Shown here: positions 1-7,006 of the stretch, piece by piece
How positions within the stretch are numbered: the stretch's first letter is position 1
Layout: each line of letters begins with the position of its first letter
From: JAUVZF01 sp964449275
GTDB lineage: Bacteria; Planctomycetota; Phycisphaerae; FEN-1346
Direction: 5' to 3'
DNA length: 19,978 nucleotides
NCBI GenBank assembly: GCA_964449275.1
Contig: CAYVAM010000066.1
Coordinates: 1 to 19,978, forward strand
Notes under the pieces: model-generated
The model's input: only the letters and a program-made list of their open reading frames with translations
Told to the model about the DNA's origin: nothing
Databases searched by the model: none
Translations under genes and position numbers: made by a program

Positions 1-76
1 GCATTGAATATGGCCCTGACCCGCTTTTTCCCCGGCCGAGCGACAACCGGGCAGGTGCGCAGGCAGCGTCGTAGTA

Positions 77-1117
77 CTAAAAGAACCACTTGGCCGCACG
101 CAGGATACCCTGGCTCCAGGGGACGCGGTGCGAGATGCCGGAGCGGTGCGCGAACGCCTCCAGGTTCGCCAGGTACCACTCGTAGTTCCGTATCAGCGCA
201 TCGCGGTTGGAGTACCGGGGCGCAAACCCCAGCGCCGCCTCGGCCTTGTCGATCGAGACGAAGGAATCTTTGCCGGCCGTCTCGTACACCCACTGGTACA
301 GGGGCGAGAGGCCGAGGAATTCCAGCACCTTCAGGGCGGCGATGACCGGCCGCGCCGGCAGGGGGACGATGCGTTTGCCGAAGCCGGCGCAATCGAGCAC
401 GGCCTGGAGATCCTGCCGGAAGGTCTCAAACACCTTCGCGCCGATGTTGAACGTATCGTCCACGACCGCCTGCTCGAGCGTCGCCGCCCGAGAGATGGCG
501 TCGCAGAGGTCTTCGACGTCGAGGAGTTGGTACCGGTTGTCGCCGCGGCCGATGATGGGGAAGTTCTTGCCGTCCTTGGCCCAGTCGTAGAGCAGGGCGA
601 ACACGCCGAGCCGCTCCGGTCCGACAAACGACTTCGGCCGCAGGATCGGCACGCACAGCCCGGCGTCGCGATACTCCACGGCCACCTGCTCGGCGCGGAC
701 CTTGGCCTCGCCGTAGGGGCCCACGCCTTCGAGCCGGTCGTTCTCGTGGATGGGATGGTGATCGGGGATGCCGTATACGGCGGTCGAGGAGATGTGGATG
801 ACGCGCTCGGCGCCCGCCTGGCGCGCCGCCTCCAGGACGTTCCGCGTTCCGTCCACGTCGGTTGTGAAGATGTCGCCGCGCTTGTACAGTGGAAGCGCCG
901 CGGCGCAGTGCACGACGACGTCGGCTCCCTGTACGGCCTGGTGCACCGCGCTCGGGTCGCGGATGTCTCCCGTGACGATTCGCACGCGGTCGGTGCAGTC
1001 GGGATAGTCGAAGTCGGCGAAGTCCAGCGACGTGACCTGGTGCCCGCGTGCGAGCAGATGGCGGACGAGGTTGATGCCGAGGAACCCCGCGCCGCCTGTG
1101 ACCAGGTATCTTGCCAT
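77..1117 (-). CDS. NAD-dependent epimerase/dehydratase (extended SDR family)
   Basis: A 346-residue extended short-chain dehydrogenase/reductase. The N-terminus carries the Rossmann dinucleotide motif TGGAGFLG at residues 7-14, an acidic residue after the second strand (LDFADFD, from residue 31), the SSTAVYG stretch (from S110) and the catalytic Y-x3-K as Y135-GEA-K139. Members of this family epimerise, dehydrate or reduce nucleotide sugars, and some act on sterols or polyprenyl-linked sugars; the substrate cannot be read from sequence. The gene diverges from the UbiA/glycosyltransferase run, which suggests it supplies or modifies a sugar for that pathway (inference). The start codon is the ATG giving MARYLVTGG; a weak GAGG lies about 12 nt upstream. 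The C-terminal 30 residues extend past the usual fold and end in an aromatic KWFF. Family certain, substrate unknown. Confidence 0.9.
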   Translation of the reverse strand: MARYLVTGGAGFLGINLVRHLLARGHQVTSLDFADFDYPDCTDRVRIVTGDIRDPSAVHQAVQGADVVVHCAAALPLYKRGDIFTTDVDGTRNVLEAARQAGAERVIHISSTAVYGIPDHHPIHENDRLEGVGPYGEAKVRAEQVAVEYRDAGLCVPILRPKSFVGPERLGVFALLYDWAKDGKNFPIIGRGDNRYQLLDVEDLCDAISRAATLEQAVVDDTFNIGAKVFETFRQDLQAVLDCAGFGKRIVPLPARPVIAALKVLEFLGLSPLYQWVYETAGKDSFVSIDKAEAALGFAPRYSNRDALIRNYEWYLANLEAFAHRSGISHRVPWSQGILRAAKWFF

Positions 1118-1183
1118 GCGTTGCAGGCCTCAAGCAATATCGGCGCAAGGCCAAGCGACCTCAAGTCGCCTGGGGCGGATCCT

Positions 1184-1212
1184 ATTATAGATGACGCGAG
1201 AAGGCGTAACCA
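1184..1212 (-). promoter_or_regulatory. Putative sigma70 promoter for the epimerase gene
   Basis: On the minus strand a perfect TATAAT lies at 1189-1184. With a 17-base spacer the -35 hexamer is TGGTTA at 1212-1207, a poor match. Transcription would start near 1177, giving a leader of about 60 nt that contains a small inverted repeat GCGAC-N5-GTCGC (1154-1168). The -10 is convincing; the -35 is weak. Confidence 0.45.
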
Positions 1213-1361
1213 GTGCCTGTTTGTCGCCCCCCGTATGGTGATAGTCGGCAATTTGGCCGAGGGGTCTTTACCTGCCTCGGACTGGTTCGCGAGGTGCCCG
1301 AACCCTTTCCCTTTCCCGCCGGAGGCGGATTTGCCGATAAGCCAACAGGGAGGATGACCGC

Positions 1362-1390
1362 TTGACACGTGTTGCCGACCATCGGATAAC
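1362..1390 (+). promoter_or_regulatory. Sigma70-like promoter for the UbiA/DUF2723/sugar transferase run
   Basis: A perfect TTGACA (1362-1367) is separated by 17 bases from GATAAC (1385-1390), which matches four of six -10 positions. The predicted start is near 1397, about 40 nt before the TTG start of the UbiA gene. With the opposing promoter at 1184-1212 it makes the 1118-1437 gap a divergent regulatory region. Nothing else coding is seen in that gap. Confidence 0.6.
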
Positions 1391-1437
1391 ATGACTGCCC
1401 GGCGCTCCGTCCGTGTCCCTTCCGGCGAGGAGAACGG

Positions 1438-2319
1438 TTGAAAACGCTTCTGAACCTCGTGCGGGTTGCGCGGCCGAGCCATTGGCTGAAGAACGTTTTC
1501 GTTTTCGCCGCCCTCATTTTCGCCAAGCGGGTCGTGGACCCGGATGCATGGGCTGCGGCCCTGAAAGCGTTTGCGGCGTTCTGCCTGGCCTCCAGTGCCG
1601 TTTACGCCTTCAACGACGTTCTGGACCGCAAAGAGGATGCCGCGCACCCGGTCAAGCGGCGGCGGCCGGTGGCCTCGGGCCGGCTCAGCGTGGGCGCGGC
1701 GCTCGGATTCAGCGTGGTCCTGGCCGCTGCGGCGGTCTGTCTGTCTTTGCTGGTGCGGCAGCCGTTTCCGGCGCTGCTCGGCGCTTACCTCGTTCTGATG
1801 GCGGCGTATACGGTAGCGCTGAAGCGGGTCGCCATTCTGGATGTGCTGGTGATCGCGTCGGGCTTCGTAATCCGCGCCATGGCGGGCGGTGAGGCTGTAG
1901 GCGTCGATGTCAGCCACTGGCTTCTGCTGTGTACGCTTACGCTGAGCCTGTTCCTGGGTTTTGCGAAGCGCGAGAGCGAACGCGTGGCCCTGGGCGAGGA
2001 TGCCGTCCGTACGCGCCCCGTCCAGTGGCGGGTTTACACGCAGCGAAGTCTCGAACATATGATGACGGTGTCGGCGGCCCTCACGATCGTCACGTACATG
2101 CTCTATACGGTCAGTCCTCGAACGGTTGAGAAGGTCGTCGGCAACCACTGGATGTTCATCACCGTGTTGCCGGTTGTCTATGCGGTGTTCCGGTTTCACA
2201 GCCGCGCGATCACGGGCGAGGTCACCGGCCCGGTGGACATGGTCCGGCGCGATGCGGCGTTCGTGGTAGCGCTGGTGGTGTGGGTGGCGATGGCGGCGGC
2301 GGTCCTTTTTGCCTTCTAG
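1438..2319 (+). CDS. UbiA-family polyprenyl-phosphate transferase (decaprenyl-phosphate phosphoribosyltransferase-like)
   Basis: A 293-residue multi-pass membrane protein of the UbiA prenyltransferase superfamily. The N-terminal RPSHWLKN (residues 12-19) and the first aspartate-rich motif ND-xx-D-xxx-D (N59, D60, D63, D67), followed by KRRRPVASG, are the pattern of decaprenyl-phosphate 5-phosphoribosyltransferases rather than of quinone prenyltransferases. The second conserved region is YTVALKRVAILD (residues 124-135). Family members transfer phosphoribose from PRPP to a polyprenyl phosphate, the first step towards a lipid-linked pentose donor. The start is TTG at 1438, with AGGAG at 1428-1432 five bases upstream. 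The 3' end runs into the start region of the next gene. Superfamily very secure, the DPPR-type subgroup likely, the actual product in this organism inferred. Confidence 0.85.
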   Translation: MKTLLNLVRVARPSHWLKNVFVFAALIFAKRVVDPDAWAAALKAFAAFCLASSAVYAFNDVLDRKEDAAHPVKRRRPVASGRLSVGAALGFSVVLAAAAVCLSLLVRQPFPALLGAYLVLMAAYTVALKRVAILDVLVIASGFVIRAMAGGEAVGVDVSHWLLLCTLTLSLFLGFAKRESERVALGEDAVRTRPVQWRVYTQRSLEHMMTVSAALTIVTYMLYTVSPRTVEKVVGNHWMFITVLPVVYAVFRFHSRAITGEVTGPVDMVRRDAAFVVALVVWVAMAAAVLFAF

Positions 2320-2332
2320 GAAACCCTCCCTC

Positions 2333-3916
2333 GTGAACAGCGGGCCGACCCATTTGAAGGTTTTCGCCGACACGACCCGGCCGCGCGGCAGGGGGTGGTT
2401 GTGGCTGGCGGCTTTTGCTGCGGCGCTCGCGCTGTACGTCCTGACGCTCTCGCCGGACCTGACGTGGCAGGACTCCGGCGAATACCAGCGGACGGCAGCC
2501 CAACTTACTTGGCCGCCGGGCCAGGACACGGTCTGGTGTCGGCCGGGCGAGGCCGTCCGCGTTCATCCGTGGTTCCTGGTGACGGCGCGTGCGCTGGCGC
2601 TTCCGGGGATCTGGAACTACGCCTACGCCGCGAACCTTTCTTCGGCCGTCAGCATGGCCGTTGCGGCGGCCAACGTCGTGCTTCTGGTCTATCTGATGAC
2701 GGGGCTGCGGTGGGCGGCTGCGGTGGCGGGGCTGTCGTTCGCCCTCGGGCATACCGTCTGGATGTTCGCCGTGATGTCGGAGGTGCTGGGGTGGACGGCG
2801 GCGTTTCTGTCGGCCGAGTGTCTGTGCGCGTGGGCTTGGTCGGAACGTCGCCAGACCCGGTGGTGGCTTCTGCTGTTCTTTCTGAACGGCGTGGCGGTCA
2901 GCAACCACCTCATGGCGGTGTTCAGCGCCGGCGTTTTCGTCGTCTGGCTTCTGATCGAGTGCATCCGTCGCCGCACGCCGGGTTGGGTGCTTCCGGCGGC
3001 GGCGGGGCTGTGGCTGGCCGGGGGAACGCTTTACTGGATCGTCCTCGGCGTGGAGTATGCGCGAACGGGGGGTCTGGCCGAGACGCTTCTGTCGGCGAGC
3101 GTCGGCGGGTTCGCCGCGAAGGTCTCCAATCTGTCGAGCCTGGTTCGGCTGCTCGAAAACAGCGTGCTTTATCTCGGCCTGAACTACCCGACGCCCGTCG
3201 GCCTGGCCGGGCTTGCGGGAATAGTCGTCCTCTGCCGCCGCAGGGACGGCTTCTCGTGGGCACTTCTGGCTCTGGCATCGGTGTATTTTCTGTGGACGGC
3301 GCGTTACAATGTGCCGGACCAGTTCTCGTTCTTCGTTCCGTTCTACGTTCTCGGCAGCGTGTTGATCGGAACAGGCGTGGCGGCGGTTGCGGCATGGCGC
3401 GGGGGTTGGGTGGCGCCCGTTTGCCTTGTTCTGGCGATCGTGCCCGTGATCGTTTACGCGGTGCTGCCGGACGTTGCGCGACAGGCCGGCTTCGTTTTCG
3501 TCAAGCGGGAATTGCCTTACCGAGATCCATACACCTATTTCCTGCAGCCGTGGAAATGCGGGGACCGCAGCGCGCGGCGGTATGCGGAAGAGGTCCTGGC
3601 GGTGTTGCCCGAGCGTGCGATTCTCTTGCCGGACACAACGGCAAGCACGCCGCTGAAGTGTGTGCACGATGTGGAGGGCGTGCGGCCGGACGTGCTGATT
3701 GTGGACGGGTATGACGCGAAGTTCGTCCCGTCGCTTCGGCAGTTCTGGGGGGCCGACGCGAGCGTCTTCTCCGGGCCGGCTGCCGCCGGACGCCGTCTGT
3801 TCGTCACGTCCGATGTGCCGGGCTATCAGCCGAAGTGGGTGGAGTTGGAATCGCGTATGGAACCCGTGGGGCCGGTCTTTGAAGTGACCTCTCGTCGGGG
3901 TGAGGAGGCGCCATGA
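2333..3916 (+). CDS. DUF2723 GT-C-type membrane glycosyltransferase-like protein
   Basis: A polytopic membrane protein of 527 residues from the chosen GTG. After a first hydrophobic segment (about residues 22-37) comes LSPDLTWQDSGEY (from L39), the DUF2723 signature. D47 and E50 occupy the first periplasmic loop, where GT-C enzymes keep their acidic catalytic residues. Further hydrophobic segments run to about residue 390, followed by a soluble C-terminal domain of about 135 residues. GT-C enzymes use polyprenyl-phosphate sugars as donors, so the UbiA-type protein next door is a plausible donor source (inference). The GTG at 2333 has AGGAAA (2319-2324) about eight bases upstream; a TTG at 2309 would give eight more residues and an 11-base overlap with the UbiA gene. 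The usual HPPGYPL segment of DUF2723 is not obvious; VHPWFL stands there instead. Confidence 0.82.
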   Translation: MNSGPTHLKVFADTTRPRGRGWLWLAAFAAALALYVLTLSPDLTWQDSGEYQRTAAQLTWPPGQDTVWCRPGEAVRVHPWFLVTARALALPGIWNYAYAANLSSAVSMAVAAANVVLLVYLMTGLRWAAAVAGLSFALGHTVWMFAVMSEVLGWTAAFLSAECLCAWAWSERRQTRWWLLLFFLNGVAVSNHLMAVFSAGVFVVWLLIECIRRRTPGWVLPAAAGLWLAGGTLYWIVLGVEYARTGGLAETLLSASVGGFAAKVSNLSSLVRLLENSVLYLGLNYPTPVGLAGLAGIVVLCRRRDGFSWALLALASVYFLWTARYNVPDQFSFFVPFYVLGSVLIGTGVAAVAAWRGGWVAPVCLVLAIVPVIVYAVLPDVARQAGFVFVKRELPYRDPYTYFLQPWKCGDRSARRYAEEVLAVLPERAILLPDTTASTPLKCVHDVEGVRPDVLIVDGYDAKFVPSLRQFWGADASVFSGPAAAGRRLFVTSDVPGYQPKWVELESRMEPVGPVFEVTSRRGEEAP

Positions 3917-4497
3917 GCCCGTTCGGCCGGGCCGCCAAGCGGGTCATGGACGTCACGGCGTCCGGGACGGCTCTGCTGCTCGGCTGGCCGGCGCTCTTGG
4001 GCGTGGCGCTGGCAATTCGTCGCGACAGCCCTGGGACGGCGCTCTTCAAGCAGGAACGGGCCGGGCGGAACATGAAACCGTTCGTGATGGTCAAGTTCCG
4101 CACGATGCGGACCGACGCCGAGCAGTTCGGTGTCAGCCCCGGGGCGCCGGACGACCCGCGCCTGACGCGCCTGGGGCCGTGGCTTCGCGAGACAAGCCTC
4201 GACGAGTTGCCGCAACTGTGGAACATTCTCAAGGGCGACATGAGCCTGGTGGGCCCGCGGCCGCTCTACGTGAGCCAGGCCCGGGAGTTCAACGATCGCC
4301 AGCGCCGGCGGCTGGAGGTGCGGCCTGGACTGACGGGCCTTGCGCAGGTCATGGGCCGGGGCGAAGTGCCCCACGAGGAGAAACTCGAAATCGACGTTCA
4401 ATATGTCGAGCGGATGAGTCTGTGGCTGGACCTGAAGATCCTCTGGCAGACGCTCCTCAAGGGCTTCGGCCGCCAGACGGCGTATCAGAAATGGTAG
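3913..4497 (+). CDS. Bacterial sugar transferase (monotopic phosphoglycosyl transferase, PglC/WcaJ-type core)
   Basis: A 194-residue minimal phosphoglycosyl transferase. It transfers a sugar 1-phosphate from a nucleotide sugar to a polyprenyl phosphate on the inner face of the membrane, the first committed step of many capsule, exopolysaccharide and glycoprotein pathways. A single N-terminal hydrophobic stretch (about residues 14-36) fits the re-entrant membrane helix. Then come VKFRTM (60-65), SLDELPQLWN with the catalytic Asp-Glu pair D97-E98, and SLVGPRP (111-117). The length matches the PglC-like core without the extra N-terminal membrane domain of WbaP/WcaJ. The ATG overlaps the stop codon of the DUF2723 gene (ATGA), so translation is probably coupled. 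Sugar specificity is unknown. Confidence 0.92.
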   Translation: MSPFGRAAKRVMDVTASGTALLLGWPALLGVALAIRRDSPGTALFKQERAGRNMKPFVMVKFRTMRTDAEQFGVSPGAPDDPRLTRLGPWLRETSLDELPQLWNILKGDMSLVGPRPLYVSQAREFNDRQRRRLEVRPGLTGLAQVMGRGEVPHEEKLEIDVQYVERMSLWLDLKILWQTLLKGFGRQTAYQKW

Positions 4498-4546
4498 TGC
4501 CGGGGCGCGGCGGCCGGCGGCAAACGTGAAGACGTGTAGTGCTGCA

Positions 4547-4574
4547 TTGACATACGCGACGCGGAGGTTATGCT
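4547..4574 (+). promoter_or_regulatory. Putative sigma70 promoter before the ATP-grasp gene
   Basis: A perfect TTGACA (4547-4552), a 16-base spacer and TATGCT (4569-4574). Transcription would start near 4581, about 59 nt before the ATG at 4640. It sits in the 142-base gap after the sugar transferase, so the ATP-grasp and WecA-like genes may form a second transcription unit. Confidence 0.5.
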
Positions 4575-4639
4575 AAGGGTGCACGGCGGGCGAGGCAGAG
4601 GGACGGCCGCGTCGAACGGGCCGAGCAAAGGGGGACGGT

Positions 4640-5653
4640 ATGGCTGAAGAGGTGAACATCCTGCTGACGTGCATCGGGCGCCGCGTCGGTCTATTGGATG
4701 CGTTTCGGAAGGCTCTGACCGAACTGGGCGTCAAAGGCCGTGTTTACGGGGCCGACCATTCGCGGCTGGCGCCGGCGTTTCACCGGGCCGACGAAGGGTT
4801 CCTGGTTCCTGCGGCCAGGGAAGGGGAGCCGTACGTCGAGGCCCTCGTGACGATCTGCAAGCAGCATGAGGTCGGACTGCTGGTGCCCCTGATCGACTGG
4901 GAACTGGAGAGCCTGGCCGACGGGCGTGAGCGATTCCAGCAGGCAGGCACGCGCGCGCTGATTTCCTCACCCCGGATCGTCCGGATCTGCCGCGACAAAC
5001 TACAGACGTTCGAGTTTCTCAGGAGGCACGGTTTTGATACGCCGGAAGTGTTTCCGTACGAGAAGGCGCTGAAGGGGCCGTTTCCCCTGTTCGTGAAGCC
5101 GCGTTATGGTTCCAGCGCCAAGGACGTGCATCGAATCCCGGATCGCGACGCGCTGGAGTTCTATCAGAGGGCCGCCACCGAGGAAACCGTCATCCAGGAG
5201 TTCGCCGACGGCCGGGAACACACGGTGGACGTGTATGCGGGGTTGGACGGCGCGGCCCGCGTGGCGGTGCCGCGGCGGCGGCTGAAGGTGCGCGACGGCG
5301 AGGTCTCGAAGGCCGTGACCGTGCGGCATCCGGAGATCGTCCGCCAGAGCATGCGACTGGTCGAGGCGCTGGAGGAGTGCGTCGGCGTGGTCACGCTCCA
5401 GTGCTTCCTGACGGTCGATGGCAGGGTGAGGTTCATCGAGATCAATCCGCGGTTTGGCGGTGGGGTCCCGCTGGCCATCCGGGCGGGGGCGAACTTCCCC
5501 AGGTGGCTTATCGAGCAACATCTCGGACATCGGGCCCACATCGACCCTGACGCCTGGGAGGACGGTCTCGTGATGCTGCGGTACGATGAGGCCGTCTTCT
5601 GCCCGGCCGAGGATGTGGGATTGCAGGACAACGTTGGGGAAAGCGCGCGGTGA
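4640..5653 (+). CDS. ATP-grasp ligase, carbamoyl-phosphate-synthase-large-subunit-like short form
   Basis: A 337-residue soluble ATP-grasp protein. The N-terminal third is the pre-ATP-grasp Rossmann-like domain (ILLTCIGRR at residues 7-15, then VYGADHSRLAP). The ATP-grasp fold follows: the nucleotide-binding lysine is in LFVKPRYGSSAKD (K153), the hinge region is VIQEFADGREHTVDVY, and the metal-binding end is FIEINPRFGGG (E267, N269). These enzymes activate a carboxylate with ATP and join it to an amine or thiol. The short CPS-like type is common in surface-polysaccharide and secondary-metabolite clusters, where the substrate is usually unknown. Its place between two lipid-sugar transferases suggests amidation of a sugar acid or attachment of an amino acid (inference). 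A G-rich AGGGGGA at 629-635 past 4000 (4629-4635) precedes the ATG. Confidence 0.85.
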   Translation: MAEEVNILLTCIGRRVGLLDAFRKALTELGVKGRVYGADHSRLAPAFHRADEGFLVPAAREGEPYVEALVTICKQHEVGLLVPLIDWELESLADGRERFQQAGTRALISSPRIVRICRDKLQTFEFLRRHGFDTPEVFPYEKALKGPFPLFVKPRYGSSAKDVHRIPDRDALEFYQRAATEETVIQEFADGREHTVDVYAGLDGAARVAVPRRRLKVRDGEVSKAVTVRHPEIVRQSMRLVEALEECVGVVTLQCFLTVDGRVRFIEINPRFGGGVPLAIRAGANFPRWLIEQHLGHRAHIDPDAWEDGLVMLRYDEAVFCPAEDVGLQDNVGESAR

Positions 5654-5721
5654 CGACAGCCGAGACGTAGCGCGGACGCTTTCCCAGACGGGCGTGTTGG
5701 GGGGAAGGAAGGAACGGCGGC

Positions 5722-6924
5722 ATGTTTCCTCCGGCGGTACCGGCTTGGGGGGACGCCCTCCGCCAGTTATGGGCGCCGGGCATCTGGGTGTTTGTCGTGT
5801 CCTTGCTGGTCAGCCTGTTGGCCACACCGGTTTTCCGCTGGGTTGCCCTTCGCAAGGGAATCTGCGACAAGCCGGATCAGGCGGTCAAGATTCACGCCTG
5901 GCCGATCCCGTACCTGGGTGGGTGCGCGATCTGGCTGGCTTGGACCGCGTCGCTTCTGCTTTATGGCTTGCTCGCCGAGGACGTTGATTGGCGGGCGCTC
6001 GGGGCCCTGTTGGCCGGCGGCCTTGTTGCTTTTGTAACGGGGCTGGTGGACGATCTTAAGGAGATCCGTCCTCGCCACAAACTGCTCGGGCAGGCTGCCG
6101 CCGGGGCGATCCTGTTGCTGGGTGGGATCCGCTGGTTTGCGTATCCGGACATGGACTGGCTGCCCGTTCTGCAATTCGCCGAGGCGTCCGTCTTTGTTCT
6201 GGTCGTGTGCCTGGTGATGCATTTTCTCGTTGTCATCGGTGCCAGCAATGCGACCAATCTCCTGGACGGCCTCGACGGCCTTTGTTCGGGTGTGACAGTC
6301 ACGATCTCGATCGGCTTCCTGCTGCTGGCGACCTCGCTGACCGCGTGGGCGACCCCCGCGTGGTACCCGAGCGGCATCACGTACGAGTACTCGCGGTTGA
6401 TCATGGTGGTGGCGTTTGCGTTGGCGGGGGCGGTGATTGGCTTCCTGCCCTACAACTTCCCTCCCGCGCGGATCTTCATGGGGGACGCCGGGAGTATCTT
6501 TATCGGCTATGTCCTGGCCGCCATGATGATCATGTTCGCCAGCAAGTTCGGCATGGTCAAATGGTTTGTCGGCGCCCTGTTCATCTTCGGGCTGCCGATT
6601 TTTGATACGGGGGTCGCCCTGATTCGCCGCCTTGCGAGTCGCCGGCCGATCATGATGCCCGACCGCAGTCACGTGTACAACCAGATGGTGGACCGCCTTG
6701 GCCTGTCGGTGCGTGCGACCGTCGGCATCCTGTTCGGCACAAGCGCGGTGCTGGCGGCGGTGGGGTTGCTCGTCCTTTACATTCCCGGTCGTTACGCGAG
6801 TGTGATCTACGTGGTGGCGGGTGCGCTGCTGCTGGTGCTGGCCTGGCGATTGGGGTTTCTGCGTATGACGGCCGAGGAGAAGGAAGCCGCCGATCGCTAC
6901 CTTGCCCGGCAGCGAGGGGGATGA
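5722..6924 (+). CDS. MraY/WecA-family polyprenyl-phosphate glycosyl-1-phosphate transferase
   Basis: A 400-residue polytopic enzyme that transfers a HexNAc 1-phosphate (in known members) from its UDP-sugar to undecaprenyl phosphate. Visible motifs, in order: an early DKPDQAVKIHAWPIPYLGG (from D49), the paired aspartates of GLVDDLKE (D110, D111), NATNLLDGLDGL (N176 to D185), FMGDAGS with the nucleophile-region D255, and a late DRSHVYNQ (from D314). The last motif corresponds to the cytosolic loop that in WecA-type enzymes reads HxHH; only H317 is kept here and the final two positions are Y-N. The region between the motifs is strongly hydrophobic, consistent with about ten or eleven helices. 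AAGGAAGGAA about eight bases before the ATG serves as ribosome binding site. Family certain; whether it makes the lipid I of a surface glycan or of teichoic-acid-like polymers is unknown. Confidence 0.93.
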   Translation: MFPPAVPAWGDALRQLWAPGIWVFVVSLLVSLLATPVFRWVALRKGICDKPDQAVKIHAWPIPYLGGCAIWLAWTASLLLYGLLAEDVDWRALGALLAGGLVAFVTGLVDDLKEIRPRHKLLGQAAAGAILLLGGIRWFAYPDMDWLPVLQFAEASVFVLVVCLVMHFLVVIGASNATNLLDGLDGLCSGVTVTISIGFLLLATSLTAWATPAWYPSGITYEYSRLIMVVAFALAGAVIGFLPYNFPPARIFMGDAGSIFIGYVLAAMMIMFASKFGMVKWFVGALFIFGLPIFDTGVALIRRLASRRPIMMPDRSHVYNQMVDRLGLSVRATVGILFGTSAVLAAVGLLVLYIPGRYASVIYVVAGALLLVLAWRLGFLRMTAEEKEAADRYLARQRGG

Positions 6925-6933
6925 CCGTACCCC

Positions 6934-6963
6934 TTGCCAAAGAGGGTAGGGGCGGCGCATAAT
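6934..6963 (+). promoter_or_regulatory. Sigma70-like promoter for the TPR gene
   Basis: TTGCCA (6934-6939) and CATAAT (6958-6963), each one mismatch from consensus, lie 18 bases apart just after the WecA-like stop codon. The predicted start, near 6970, falls on the first in-frame ATG (6968), so that ATG is unlikely to be the true start. This favours the ATG at 7007. Confidence 0.5.
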
Positions 6964-7006
6964 AAAGATGGGCAGGCAAATGAGCCGATTCATTAGGCGG
7001 TGCGCT

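Noticed and set aside
128..1357. Long plus-strand frame of 409 codons opposite the epimerase gene
   Set aside because: It is the shadow of the SDR gene in GC-rich DNA; it has no family motif, while the opposite strand has a complete Rossmann and Y-x3-K pattern.
331..2529. Minus-strand frame of 732 codons spanning three genes
   Set aside because: Arg/Pro/His-rich composition without motifs, running across the UbiA gene and the divergent promoter region.
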